Source: Lolium rigidum (Eukaryota > Streptophyta > Magnoliopsida > Poales > Poaceae). Taken from it: a DNA stretch of 64,000 nt. The stretch covers positions 97,852,292 through 97,916,291 of the forward strand of contig NC_061510.1 in NCBI RefSeq assembly GCF_022539505.1, written 5' to 3'. Below, one piece after another: positions 1 to 11,209 of this stretch. Each line of letters starts with the position of its first letter. Within the stretch, counting starts at the first letter, position 1. The notes beneath the pieces are model-generated. The model ran no database searches. It saw only the letters and a list, made by a program, of their open reading frames with translations, and had not been told where the DNA came from. Position numbers and translations under genes: made by a program.

Positions 1-1080
1 ATCACCGGAGGGCTCTACATCACCATGCCCGCCTCCGGACTGATGCGTGAGTAGTTCATCCTTGGACTACGGGTCCATAGCAGTAGCTAGATGATTGTCT
101 TCTCCTCTTGTGCTATCATGTTTAGATCTTGTGAGCTGCCTATCATGATCAGGATCATCTATTTGTAATGCTACATGTTGTGTTTGTTGGGATCCGATGA
201 ATATGGAATACTATGTCAAGTTGATTATTGATCTATCATATATGTGTTATTTATGTTCTTGCATGCTCTCTGTTGCTAGTAGAGGCTCTGGCCAAGTTGA
301 TACTTATGACTTCAAGAGGGAGTATTTATGCTAGATAGTGGGTTCATGTCTCCACTGAATCTGGGGGAGTGACAACAAGCCCTAAGGTTGTGGATGTGCT
401 GTTGCCACTAGGGATAAAATATCAATGCTTTGTCTAAGGATATTTGTATTGTTTACATTACGCACAGTACTAAATGCAATTGTCTGTTGTTGGCAACTTA
501 ATACTGGAAGGGTGCGGATGCTAACCTGAAGGTGGACTTTTTAGACATAGATGCATGCTGGATGGCGGTCTATGTTCTTTGTCGTAATGCCCTAATTAAA
601 TCTCATAGTAGTCATCATGATATGTATATGCTTCTCTATTTGTCAATTGCCCAACTGTAATTTGTTCACCCAACATGCTATTTATCTTATTGGAGAGACA
701 CCACTAGTGAACTGTGGACCCCGGTCCATTCTTTACATCTGAAATACAATCTACTGCAATCATTGTTCTCTGTTGTTTTCTGCAAGCAAACATAATTTTC
801 CACACCATACGTTTAATCCTTTGTTTTCAGCAAGCCGGTGAGATTGACAACCTCACTGTTAAGTTGGGACAAAGTAGTTTGATTGTGTTGTGTAGGTTCC
901 ACGTTGGCGCCGGAATCACTGGTGTTGCGCCGCACTACACTCCTTCACCATCAACATTCATGTGGCCTTCATCTCTTACTGGTTCGATAAACCTTGGTTT
1001 CTTACTGAGGGAAAACTCGCTGCTGTACTCATCATACCTTCCTCTTGGGGTTCCCAACGTACGTGTGCTTTACCGTCACA
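1..1080 (+). repeat. Family 1 LTR, copy 1 (5' part outside window)
   Basis: The sequence aligns with the interior and 3' part of the complete LTR at 4507-6094; base 1 corresponds to about 4994. Shared blocks include the stretch around CATGCCCGCCTCCG, the GATGCTACATG block and the final segment with TTTCTTACTGAGGGAAAAC. It ends in CA at 1080. Many substitutions and indels separate it from copy 2, so it is clearly older than the nested elements further right. Unlike copy 2, it is not followed by a primer binding site, so the junction at 1080/1081 carries a deletion. Confidence 0.8.
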
Positions 1081-1105
1081 AGGAGCTGCCTCAGGCAAGC
1101 AGCAG

Positions 1106-1597
1106 GAAGCTGATTTTTATGAAAATGATCTTTTTAGTTCCCCGGATTTAGAGGAGAAAATTTGCTATGATGATTACAATGATGAATATAATATTTTCAG
1201 TCCACCTAGTATTGGGAAGAAAACTAATTATTATTACAATATGTCTCATATATCTGATGATTATGGTGATGAGAATAATAATGATAGCTATTTTATTGAA
1301 TTTGCTCCCAGTACAGTTAATAAGAATGACTATGCTTATGTGGAGAGTAATAATTATTTTATTCATGTGGCTCATGATAAGAATGTTTTATGTGATAGTT
1401 ATATTGTTGAGTTTATTCATGATGCTACTGAAAATTATTATGAGAGAGGAAAATATGGTTGTAGAAGTTTTCATGGTACTAAAACACCTCTCTATATGCT
1501 AAAAGTTTTGAAGTTACTCTTGTTTTATCTTCTTATGCTTGTCACTTTGTTCTTTGTGAATTTATTTATGTACAAGATTTATATGCATAGGAAGTGA
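1106..1597 (+). pseudogene. Truncated acidic/Tyr-rich protein with C-terminal hydrophobic segment
   Basis: The reading frame is rich in Asp, Tyr and Asn (for example DDYNDEYN), then carries NKNDYAYV and a hydrophobic C-terminal stretch of about 25 residues (around LLFYLLMLVTLFFVNLF) followed by basic MHRK. It is collinear with the C-terminal two thirds of the 248-residue ORF at 18718-19464. The N-terminal third of that protein is missing; upstream the frame simply runs back into LTR sequence, so the apparent start at 962 is artefactual. The hydrophobic segment looks like a membrane anchor. Function is unknown; an env-like role is conceivable because tRNA-Asp-primed Athila-type Gypsy elements can carry env-like ORFs, but nothing here proves it. 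Confidence 0.6.
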
Positions 1598-2308
1598 GTT
1601 GGACTTAAATGTGTTTTAAATTTGCTTCTTGATGCTTCTTCATTTGATAATACTTGATGGTAGCTCTTTTTCTGCGCCTAGCTGAAAGGCGTTAAAGAAA
1701 AGCACTCTTGGAAGATAACCCATGTTTTATTTCTGTAATTTTTCTTTTGTTGAGTCTTGGAAGTTATTACCTCTGTAATAACCTCTCCTTATTATTTTTA
1801 TTTCGTTTTTTGCCAAGAATAGCCTCTAATAGGAATAAAGTAAGATTTAGGGAAGTTGTTGTCGTGAAAACAGATTATATGCTCACCATAAAAATTTGTA
1901 TTCACAGCCAGTGCAGAATTTTGAGCTTCCAATTTTTGTGCATGTTTCCCAGGTTATTATCTAACTTTTGTTAGTTGAGCACTTTTCGACCAGAGCAACA
2001 GAAGATTTTCGAAAAAATATATCTTTACCTGCTGTTCTATTTTGACAAATTTCTACCACTATTTGCATTTGCCTCTTAATCTCTTTATTTTTGAGTTCTT
2101 TTGATTAAAGAGCTTTTTAAAGAATTTGCTACATTATATAATGCTTTAATAGATGTTTGATATATATTAGAACTGAACCCAAGTGGATTTATTATTTTGA
2201 TTATACTAATGCTGCTATTAAAGAATTGTGTGAAGTTTCTTATGAAGGAAATTTTCAAGTGTAGGAAAAGAAGAATGATGTAATGATATGAAGAATGAAC
2301 AAAAACTC

Positions 2309-2389
2309 AAGCTTGGGGATGCCCATGTCACCCCAAGAAATATCCAAGAGGTACAAGCGTCAAAGCTTGGGAATGCCCAAGGCATCCCC
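2309..2389 (+). other. Internal PPT-like motif plus inverted repeat
   Basis: AAGCTTGGGGATGCCC (2309-2324) matches the motif that precedes the 3' LTR. About 40 bp later comes GGGAATGCC-CAA-GGCATCCCC (2369-2389), a near-perfect inverted repeat. The same pair recurs at 7559-7638 and, in perfect form, at 20092-20176. Confidence 0.6.
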
Positions 2390-4467
2390 TCTTCATCAAC
2401 AAAGCATCAGGTCATCTTTCTATGCGCTATATTTTTATTGCTTCATATGCTATGTGTTGTTCTTGGAGCGTTTTTTTTGTTTGCTGAGCATATGTTTTTA
2501 TCCCAGCATTTTTTTTTGGAGAATTACACACTTTTTTTAATTGCATAGAACGCTCTAGTTTTCGTTGTAATTGTTCTGCGAGTGTTCTAGTTTTCTAGTA
2601 ATGTGTTTAGCTCTTGTTCTTTCACTTGAATTTTTTTCAGAGCTCGTTAGTATTATTTATTTATGTATGATTAGCTCTCTGGTCCATATTGATTTTAATC
2701 TCTCAGAGTTATTTCAAATAAGTTGATTGGTGTTGGAGACGTGTAAAATGTTTCATGTCTATAGTGATGCAAAAGGAAGCTTGTCTAGACTGTGGCATAG
2801 ACTTTGGCATATTCTTAGTATTTGTTGTTGTAGCATGACTTGTCTCAAATAGTTGAGAGTGCATAATGTGTCATTCAAATAATCATGTGTTGTTTCCATC
2901 ATAAAAGCATAATATTATGGTATTATCCTTTGATGCTTTATTGGGTTGACTTGATACATGCTTATACCATGTTATGACTACAACCAGTAAACTAAAGCCT
3001 ATATGATCATTTAGTTTTTGACTTGTAATATCATTTTATGCTTTGATCGATAATGTTTTGTCGCTATTATGATTATGGCCATTATTTCTCTCTTAGTTGG
3101 TCGCTCCCAGGCTTTTGCTAGTCTTCACCTGTACTGAGTATAAACTCTACTCGTGCATCCAACCACCAATAAACCAAAGTTTGTCAATTGTGTCCACCAT
3201 ATCTACCTACTAGCATTATTGCTATTCTAAGTATGTTCATCATGTTTTTATTTATCTTCCAAATTAAATTTTAGCATGAGAATATTAGTTAGTAAAGCTC
3301 TCACGAACTTGATGGCACATTTACATTCTTGCACTTAATAAACTTGATCATTGTGACTATCTTATTGAGTTTATCTGTTTGGAAATTGCAAGTTGGGAGT
3401 TAGCACAACCATGCTTTCATGGGAAACGCTTTCAAAATTGTACTTATTCATATTTAGTTGATGTCATGTTCTTTTGTTTATGGATGCCTAGCGGTGCAAA
3501 ATAAAATGAAAACTTGTAATTTCATGGAGCTTGTATATGTGTTAGAGAAACGCCAGTGCCGCTAATCTAAGCCATGCATCATTCATGGTGGAAATTTACA
3601 GCGAACCACAGTGAGAATTCTATGAAGCATTTTCAATAAAAAGCTATATTCATATTAAAAAAAGATTGTTAAGATGCTTATTGTCTGTTTGTCTTGTCAT
3701 TTTGGTATGAGAATGTCCTATATCGTGGGGCAGGAGGTACCCCGTTGGCGGTTCTCGATGATACATGTATACTTACAATGACAAAAACTTATTTGGGACC
3801 TAAGTTGACTAGCATGAGGTTTATGTACTCGTATTCAAGGGGCATCCGATTTTCAACTTGTGATTTGTCAAGCATATAGCTCATATTTGCCACCACATTA
3901 ACTTTAACCATTCAATATGCTTATGATAGGGGCAATGAGAGCTCAAACCTAATGAGTACCATACTTTTTGGAAGGTTTATAAACCTTGTTAATCTTGCTT
4001 ACTTTGCAAAGAGCCTTTCTTTTAGTTTTATGTTGAGTCTTCACCTTCTTCTTTATGCACCTATTAAGAGAGCATAGTTGTCATTCTTAGCGCAATTTGC
4101 ATAGTCCCAAAATTATTATCGATTGATTCATAATTATGTTATTGCTTGTTCTTAAATTACTTCTCTGAAGTTTGAAGGTGTCCTAACATTTATGTTTTTC
4201 TACTTCATAAAGGACATGTTGAGTACCACTTTGCTATATTTTCTCTATGCTCATAACAAACGGTTGCTTTCAATGCACAATTATTCATGATCCTTTGTTT
4301 GAGTTACTTCTCATGTTGAAACATAGTTGCTAAGTTCTATTGTTAGAATTATATCTATCATGCCTATGTTTAGAGTACTTTGATACCAGCTCACAACGCA
4401 TTTAAAATAACTTGATCAAGATTGTGTTGGCTTCATGTCACCTCAAAAATTATTTTTTTATCACTTA

Positions 4468-4487
4468 CCTACTCGAGAACGAGTAGG
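4468..4487 (+). other. Stem-loop upstream of polypurine tract
   Basis: CCTACTCG-AGAA-CGAGTAGG forms an 8-bp perfect stem with a four-base loop, ending about 7 bases before the polypurine tract. The same structure is at 9790-9809. A version with two compensatory pair changes is at 21876-21890 in family 2. Confidence 0.7.
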
Positions 4488-4493
4488 AGTTAA

Positions 4494-4506
4494 TCTTGGG
4501 GATGCT
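4494..4506 (+). other. Polypurine tract, family 1 copy 1
   Basis: TCTTGGGGATGCT lies immediately 5' of the TGATACGTC start of the LTR. This is the expected position of the plus-strand primer for reverse transcription. Confidence 0.6.
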
Positions 4507-6094
4507 TGATACGTCGCAAACGTATCTATAATATTTGATGCTACATGCTTGTTTTACGCCAATTTAAATTTGTTTTGCTCATGCTTCGTTGCACTTTTAT
4601 ATATTATCCGGCACTAACCTATTAACAAGATGCCACAGTACCAGTTTTCTATTTTCTGCTATTTTTTATTCTGAAAAGTTGTACATGAACTCGAAATTGG
4701 ACGAAAAAAAGCCGAAGCCAATATTTTACCGTAACGAAGACGAAGTCTGAAGGGGAGTCAAAGAAAGGCAACAGAGCGGCCAGACCACACCTAGGCGCGG
4801 CCTGGCCTGGGCCCACGCCTAGGGGTGGTCTGGGCCCTCCTGGCCTCCACCAACCTCACCCTTACGCCTATTTATTCACGATCTCGGGAAACCCTGAACA
4901 TCCGAGCCTCCACCCACGAAAAGTTCCGTCGCGTCCGACATTGTAGACCCTAACTCGGGAGGGTTCTGAAACTCTTCCCGACACCTTGCCGGAGGGGGAA
5001 ATCATCGCCGGAGGCATCTACATCGCCATGCCCGCCTCCAAAGTGATGTGTGAGTAGTTCATCCCTGGACTATGGGTCCATAGCAGTAGCTAGATGGTTG
5101 TCTTCTTCAATTTGTGCCTCATGTTTAGATCTTGTGAGCTGCCCTACATGATCAAGATCATCCTTATGCAATGCTACATGTTGTGTTTGCTGGGATCCGA
5201 TGAATATTGAATACTATGTTGAGATCGATTATATATTCTTGTCATATGTTATTTGTGATTTTGCATGCACTCCGTTGCTAGTATATATTCTGGCCAAGTA
5301 GATGCTTGTGACTCCAAGAGGGGGTATTTATGCTCAATAGTAGGTTCATGCCTCTAGTTTTCTGGAAGAGTGACAATAACTTCTAAGATTGTAGATGTGA
5401 TGTTGCTACCAGGGAAAAAACAACAATGTTTTATCCGAGGGTAATTTTATTGTTTACTTTACACACATTGCTTATTGTGATAATATGTTGCTTGCAACTT
5501 AATACTGGAAGGGGTTCGGACGATAGCCGGAAGGTGGATTATTAGTCATAGACGCAGTTGGATTACTATCTATGTATTATGTTGTGATGCCCAAACGAAT
5601 CTCATAGTAATCATCTTGTCATGTATGGTCAGTATTCTGTTAATTGCCTAGCTGTAATTTGTTCACCCAACATGTTATTTCTTTATGGAGAGACACCTCT
5701 ATTTAACTATGGACCCCGGTCCTTTCCTTTATACTGATAAATTCATCCACTGCAATCCTCCTCTATTTACTTACTGAAAGCTCATTTCTCTTTAATTACT
5801 CAAACATCTCTTTCCACTTGATACGTCTAATCCTCTGTGTTCAGCAAAACTGGTGAGATTGACAACCTGACTGTAAGTCGGGGCAAAGTCTTTTGGTTGT
5901 GTTGTGTGCAGGTTCCACGTTGTTGCTGACGCTGGTAGTGCGCCCTGCCAATAGTCAGCCAGCAACACCTTCAGAAGTCAGCATTTCTCCTACCGGTCGA
6001 TTAAATATTGGTTTCTTACTGAGGGAAAACTTGCTACTGTTCTCATCATACTTTCCTCTTGGGGTTTCCCAACGGTGTGCATCTGCGCTTATCA
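4507..6094 (+). repeat. Family 1 LTR, copy 2 (complete, 1588 bp)
   Basis: The LTR starts with TGATACGTCGCAAACG and ends CTTATCA. It is followed by an 11-base spacer and a tRNA-Asp-type primer site. It serves both as 3' LTR of the left internal region and as 5' LTR of the right one. A GC-rich segment (about 4730-5050) precedes the transcribed part; CCTATTTATTC near 4866 is a plausible TATA element. Confidence 0.85.
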
Positions 6095-6105
6095 AACTCT
6101 TTTTC

Positions 6106-6123
6106 TGGCGCCGTTGCCGGGGA
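6106..6123 (+). other. Primer binding site, tRNA-Asp type
   Basis: TGGCGCCGTTGCCGGGGA is complementary to the 3' end of plant tRNA-Asp, the primer used by Athila-type Gypsy elements. It lies 11 bases after the LTR end, the same spacing as in the family 2 element at 18565. Confidence 0.85.
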
Positions 6124-6321
6124 GAAAGAGGATTTCTGCAAGTGGAGTCTCTCATCTCCAATCTCTTTACTTTGTTATTGTTTCGCTTAATTTATTTTAT
6201 TTTGTCTTGTTTGCTTCTTTATATCAAAAACAAATAAAAATTAGTTGCTTTTATAGTTGTTATTTTTTTTAGTTCGTTATGTTGATCCCTAAGTAATATC
6301 TGAAGGACCCACTAGTAGGTA

Positions 6322-6903
6322 GCGGTTCTATAATTGGGAAGATAACATTGAAAAATTCTTCAATCATGTTAGTAAGCATAAAGATATTGAGGATAAATCC
6401 CTGTTAGAACTTGCTCCTAATTATGAAACTGCTGCAGCTTATTTAGTTCAAATGTTGGAGGCTAGATTTGTTAGCTTTAACCCCGTAATGCAGCAAATGT
6501 TTCTTAAACTCCATGAAGTTGAGGATGATGAAAAGAAAGATTTTATCCTAGAAACTTTGCTTAAAGAATTGAATAATGTTGTTATAGAAGCTAGGAAAGT
6601 TTTTGATCGGTTTGAGATGCTAGGCTCATGTGTAGATATTATTGGTAACTCGAAAAAATAGACAAAATCAAACCTAAAAATAGGAAAGAGAGTAAAATAC
6701 CAATACCTTTCAAACTCGTAGGAATGCATGAAGCTTTTGAAAAGAATTTTGATTGGATTGTTCCTGAAAATCCATTTGATGAAAGTAATGAACCTAAAAG
6801 TGCCGAGAAAGGGTCTTCTAAAATTTATATTAATAAAATACAAATCCTTGTTGAAAAGACTTCTTGCATAAATTTTGATGCTTCTTCACTTGATAATACT
6901 TGA
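6322..6903 (+). pseudogene. Non-autonomous element ORF (NWEDNIEKFF-type), frameshifted
   Basis: An open frame starts at about 6322 (just after an in-frame stop at 6319) with RFYNWEDNIEKFFNHV and continues through YETAAAYLVQMLEARF and DEKKDFILETLLKELNN. It shifts frame once near 6655 in an A-rich stretch and continues as KESKIPIPFKLVGMHEAF to the stop at 6901-6903. The protein would be mostly helical, acidic and soluble, of about 190 residues. I recognise the sequence style from Triticeae non-autonomous Gypsy elements but know no function. No start codon is visible at the beginning of the frame, so the 5' end has probably also decayed. Confidence 0.55.
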
Positions 6904-7558
6904 TGCAAGCTCTTTTTCTGCGCCTAGCTGAAAGGCGTTAAAGAAAAGCATTGTTGGAAGATAACCCATGTTTTATTTCTGTAATTTTTCTTTTGTTGAG
7001 TCTTGGAAGTTATTACCTCTGTAATAACCTCTCCTTATCATTTTTATTTAGTTTTGTGCCAAGAATATCCTCTAATAGGAAGAAAGTAAGATTTGAGGAA
7101 GTTGTTGTCTAGAAAACAGATTCTGTGCTGTCACCATCAAAATTCGTATAAACAGTGAGAGCGGAATTTTGAGATGACAATTTTTTTGCATATGCACCAG
7201 GTTATTATATAACTTCAGTTAGTTGAACACTTTTCGAGCTGAGCAACAGAAGATTTAAAAAAAATCGATCTTTACCTGTTGTTCTGTTTTGACAGATTTC
7301 TTCCACTATTTACATTTGCCTCTTAATCTCTTTCTTTTTTTAGTTTTCTTTTGAGTAAAGAGCTTTTTGAAGAAGATTCTACAGTAGCTAATGCTTTAAT
7401 AGATGTTTGATATATTTTAGAACTGAACCCAAGTGAATTTATTATTTTGATTGTACTAATGCTGCTAATAAAGAATTGTGTGAAGTTTTGTATGAAGGAT
7501 GTTTTCAAGTATAGGGAGAGAAGAATGATGTAATAAGATGAAGAATAGAAAAAAGATC

Positions 7559-7638
7559 AAGCTTGAGGTGCCCATGTCACCCCAAGAAATATCCAAGAGG
7601 TACAAGCGTGAAAGCTTGGAGATGCCCAAGGCATCCCC
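7559..7638 (+). other. Internal PPT-like motif plus inverted repeat, copy 2
   Basis: AAGCTTGAGGTGCCC is followed about 45 bp later by GGAGATGCC-CAA-GGCATCCCC (7618-7638). It is collinear with 2309-2389. Confidence 0.55.
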
Positions 7639-9789
7639 TCTTCATCAACAAAGCAAGATGTCATCTTTGTGTGCGCTATATTTTTATTGCTTCATACACT
7701 ATGTGTTGTTCTTGGAGCGTCTTTATTTTTGTTTATAGTTTAGTTTAGTTTTGTTTGTTGTAGCATATGGTTGGATCCCGGCATATTTGTTTTGGATAGG
7801 AACATGCTCCGTTTTAATTGCGTAGAACACTCTAGTTTTTGTTGTTAATTGTTCTGCGAGTGTTCTAGTTTTTTAGTACTGCGTTTAGCTCTTGTTCTTT
7901 CACTCTAATTTTGTTTAGAGCTTGTCAGTATTCTTTATTTATGTATAATTAGCTCTCTGGTCCATATTGTTTTTCATCTCTGAGAGCTATTTCAAATAAG
8001 TTGATTGGTGCTGGAGACGCGTAAAACGTTTCATGTCTATAGTGATGCAAAAAAAGCTTGTCTAGACTGTGGCATAGAATTTGACATGTCATATTGGATG
8101 TTATTCTTGTCATATGCTTAGTATTTATTGTTGTAGCATGACTTGTCTCAAATAGCTGAGAGTGCATAATGTGTATTGAAATAATCATGTGTTATTTCCA
8201 TCATAAAAAGCATAATATTGTGGTATTCTCCTTTGATGCTTTATTGGGTTGACTTGGCACATGCTTATACCATCTTATGACTATAACTAGTCAACTAAAT
8301 CCTCTATGATCATTTAGTTTTTTAACTTGTAATATCACTTTGCTTTGATTGATAATGTTTTGTCGCTATGCATGATTATGACAATTACTTCTCTTTTAGT
8401 TGGTCGCTCCCAGTCTTTTGCTAACCTCCGCCTGTACTGAGTATGAACTCTACACGTGCATCAAAACACCTATAACCAAAGTTTGCCAATTGTGTCCACC
8501 ATATCTACCTACTAGCATTATTTCTATTCCAAGTATGTTTCTCTTGTTTTTATTTATCTTTCAATTTAAAATTTGGCATGAGAAAATTAGTCAGTAAAGC
8601 TCTCATGAACTTGATGGCGCATTTACTTTCTTGCACTTAATAAACTTGCTCATTGTGACTATCTTATGAAGTTTATATATTTGCAAATTGCAAGTTGGGA
8701 GTTAGCACAACCATGCTTTCATGGGGAACGCTTTCAACATTGCAGTTTTTCATATTTAGTTGATGTCATGTTCTTTTATCTATGGATGCCTAGCAACGCG
8801 AAATAAAATGGAAACTTGTAAGTCCATGGAGTTTGTATATGTGTTAGAGAAACGCCTGGGCCGCTAATCTAAGCCATGCATCATTCATGGTGGAAATTTA
8901 CAGCGAACCATAGTGAGCATTCTATGAAGCATTTTCAATAAAAAGCTAAACCCTTAGTAAATAAAAAAATTGTTGAGATGCTCATTGTCTGTTTGTCTTG
9001 TCATTTTGGTATGGGAATGCTCCTATATTATGGGGCAGAAGGTACCCCGTTGGCAGTTCTCGATGATACATGTATACTTACAATGACAAAAACTTATTTG
9101 GAACTTAAGTTGAGTAGCATGAGGTTTAGGTACTCGTATTCAAGGGGCATGCATGAGATTTTCAACTTATGATTTGTCAAGCATATAGCTCATATTTGCC
9201 ATCACATTAACTTTAACCATTCAAGATGTTTATGATAGGGGTAATGAGAGCCCAAAGCTAATGAGTACCATACTTTTTAGAAGGTTTATAAAACTCGTTA
9301 ATCTTGCTTACTCTGCAAAGAGCCTCTCTTTTACTTTTATGTTGAGTCTTAACATTCTACTTATGCATCAATTAAGAGAGCATAGATGTCATTTTTAGTA
9401 TAATGTGCATAGTCCTAAAGTTATTATTGAACGATTCATGGTTATGCTATTGCTTGTTCTTAAATTACTTGTATCTAGTCACCCTCTGAACTTTGAAGGT
9501 GTCCTAGCATTTATGTTTTGCTACTTCATAAAGGACATGTTAAGTACAACTTCGCTATGTTTTCTGTATGCTCATTAACAAACAGTTGCTTTCAATGCAC
9601 AATTATTCATGATCATTTGTTTGGGTTACTTCTCATGTTGAAACATAGTTGCTAAATTCTATTGTTAGAATTATATCTATCATGCCTATGTTTAGAGTAC
9701 TTTGATACCAGCTCACAACGCTTTTAAAATAACTTGATCAAGATTGTGTTGGCTTCATGTCACCTCAAAAATTATTTTTTTATCACTTA

Positions 9790-9809
9790 CCTACTCGAGA
9801 ACGAGTAGG
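9790..9809 (+). other. Stem-loop upstream of polypurine tract, copy 2
   Basis: CCTACTCG-AGAA-CGAGTAGG is identical to 4468-4487 and lies directly before the polypurine tract at about 9815-9828. Confidence 0.7.
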
Positions 9810-9828
9810 AGTTAATCTTGGGGATGGT

Positions 9829-10751
9829 TGATACGTCGCAAACGTATCTATAATATTTGATGCTCCATGCTTGTTTTACACCAATTTAAATTTGTTTTTC
9901 TCATACTTAGTTGCATTTTTATACATTATCCGGCACTAACCTATTAACAAGATGCCACAGTACCAGTTCCCTATTTTCTGCTATTTTTTATTCAGAAAAG
10001 TTGTACAGGAACTCGAAATTGGACGAAAAAAAGCCGAAGTCAATATTTTACCGTAACGAAGACGAAGTCCGAAGGGGAGTCGAAGAAAGGCAACAAGGCG
10101 GCCAGACCACACCTAGACCTGGCCTGGCCTAGGCCCGCGCCTAGGGGTGGTGTGGGCCCAATGGCCTCCACCGATATCGCCCTTCCGTCTATTTATTCAC
10201 GATCTCGAAAAAAACCTAAACACCCGAGCCTTCATCCACGAAAAATTTCCGTCGCGGCCGCCATCACAGACCCTAGCTTGGGAGGGTTCTGAAGACCTTC
10301 CCGGCACCCAGACGGAGAGGGAGATCATCACCGGAGGCCTCTAAATCGCCATGCCCGCCTCCGAAGTGATGCGTGAGTAGTTCATATCTGGACTACGGTT
10401 CCATATCAGTAGCTAGATGGTTGTCTTCCCCAATTTATGCTTCATGTTTAGATCTTGTGAGCCGACTATCATGATCAAGATCATCTTTATGTAATGCTAC
10501 ATGTTGTGTTTGCTGGGATCCGATGAATATTGAATATTATGTTGAGATCGATTATATACTTGTTATATGTTAATTTTGATCTTGCATGCTCTCCGTTGCT
10601 AGTAGATGCTCTGGCCAAGTATATGCTTGTGACTCCATAGGGAAAAGTGGCAATAACTTCTAAGATCGTAGACGTGTTGTTGCTACTAGGAAGAAAACAA
10701 CAATGCTTTATCTAAGGATAATTCTATTGTTTACTTTACGCACATTGCTTA
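9829..10751 (+). repeat. Family 1 LTR, copy 3 (3' truncated)
   Basis: It starts TGATACGTCGCAAACG like copy 2 and aligns with it as far as CACATTGCTTA, where the similarity stops. It lacks about 600 bp of the 3' end and has an internal deletion of about 45 bp near 10640. The right junction is with a GC-rich DNA element, so part of the LTR and any target duplication were lost. Confidence 0.8.
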
Positions 10752-11206
10752 ATGAGAAAATCGGCGGCGGCTAGGGTTTAGTGGGGAGGAGATGAGATGT
10801 TCGCGCCCCTGTTTATATAGGTCGGAGGCAGGGCGACGGCCGCGACACGCGTGGCATCGCCATTAACTTCGTGCGCAGGGGTAGGCGACTGCCGCGCACG
10901 ACGCGAGGCATCGTCATTCACGCAGCCGCAGACCGACGCCTCGGCGCCGCTAAGAAGACGCATCGACGCTGGGTCACTGCCAGGCGGACCAGACGAAACA
11001 TCCGCTAGACGCGAGCGGACACTTTGCGCGTCCGCGCAGCGTCTGCAGAAACGCATCTGAGACGCATAATTGGCTCAGGTTTGCGTCGCCGCGGATGGCT
11101 CGATCACTTTACGTCGCCCCGCTGAAGGTGGTACCAGACGTATTTTTCGCCCGACGGACGTAAACGGTCACTCAGCGTTCGTTTGCGTGGCCCCGTTAGA
11201 GATGCC
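10752..11206. mobile_element. GC-rich DNA transposon fragment (right end retained)
   Basis: This 455-bp segment is much more GC-rich than its neighbours. It ends at GGGGCCACGC / CGTTAGAGATGCC when read toward 11206; the complement, GGCATCTCTAACGGGGCC, resembles the GGCATCTCCAACG-type ends of grass Harbinger-like DNA transposons. TTA at 11207-11209 would fit a three-base target duplication. The left end is abrupt and no matching inverted terminus is seen, so it is a fragment. GTTTATATAGG near 10808 and GGCTAGGGTTT near 10770 look promoter-like or leader-like, but no supported coding region was found. Confidence 0.4.
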
Positions 11207-11209
11207 TTA

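Larger units (their letters stand above)
1081..4506 (+). mobile_element. Family 1 non-autonomous Gypsy internal region, copy 1
   Basis: This internal domain lies between two LTRs and has no gag, protease, reverse transcriptase or integrase coding. Its first 520 bp hold a truncated ORF related to the family 2 protein. The remaining 2.9 kb (1598-4506) is AT-rich and non-coding, and aligns along its length with 6880-9828. It ends in a stem-loop and a polypurine tract immediately before the next LTR. Reproduction would need proteins from an autonomous relative. The primer site and the beginning of the internal region are missing. Confidence 0.8.
6095..9828 (+). mobile_element. Family 1 non-autonomous Gypsy internal region, copy 2
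   Basis: The region runs from the primer site to a polypurine tract (about 9815-9828) before the third LTR. The 5' part (6322-6903) has a broken ORF different from that in copy 1. From about 6880 on, the sequence aligns with copy 1. Region 6904-9828 is non-coding AT-rich DNA. It contains the PPT-like motif with inverted repeat (7559-7638) and the pre-PPT stem-loop (9790-9809). No reverse transcriptase or integrase motifs occur in any frame. Confidence 0.8.
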
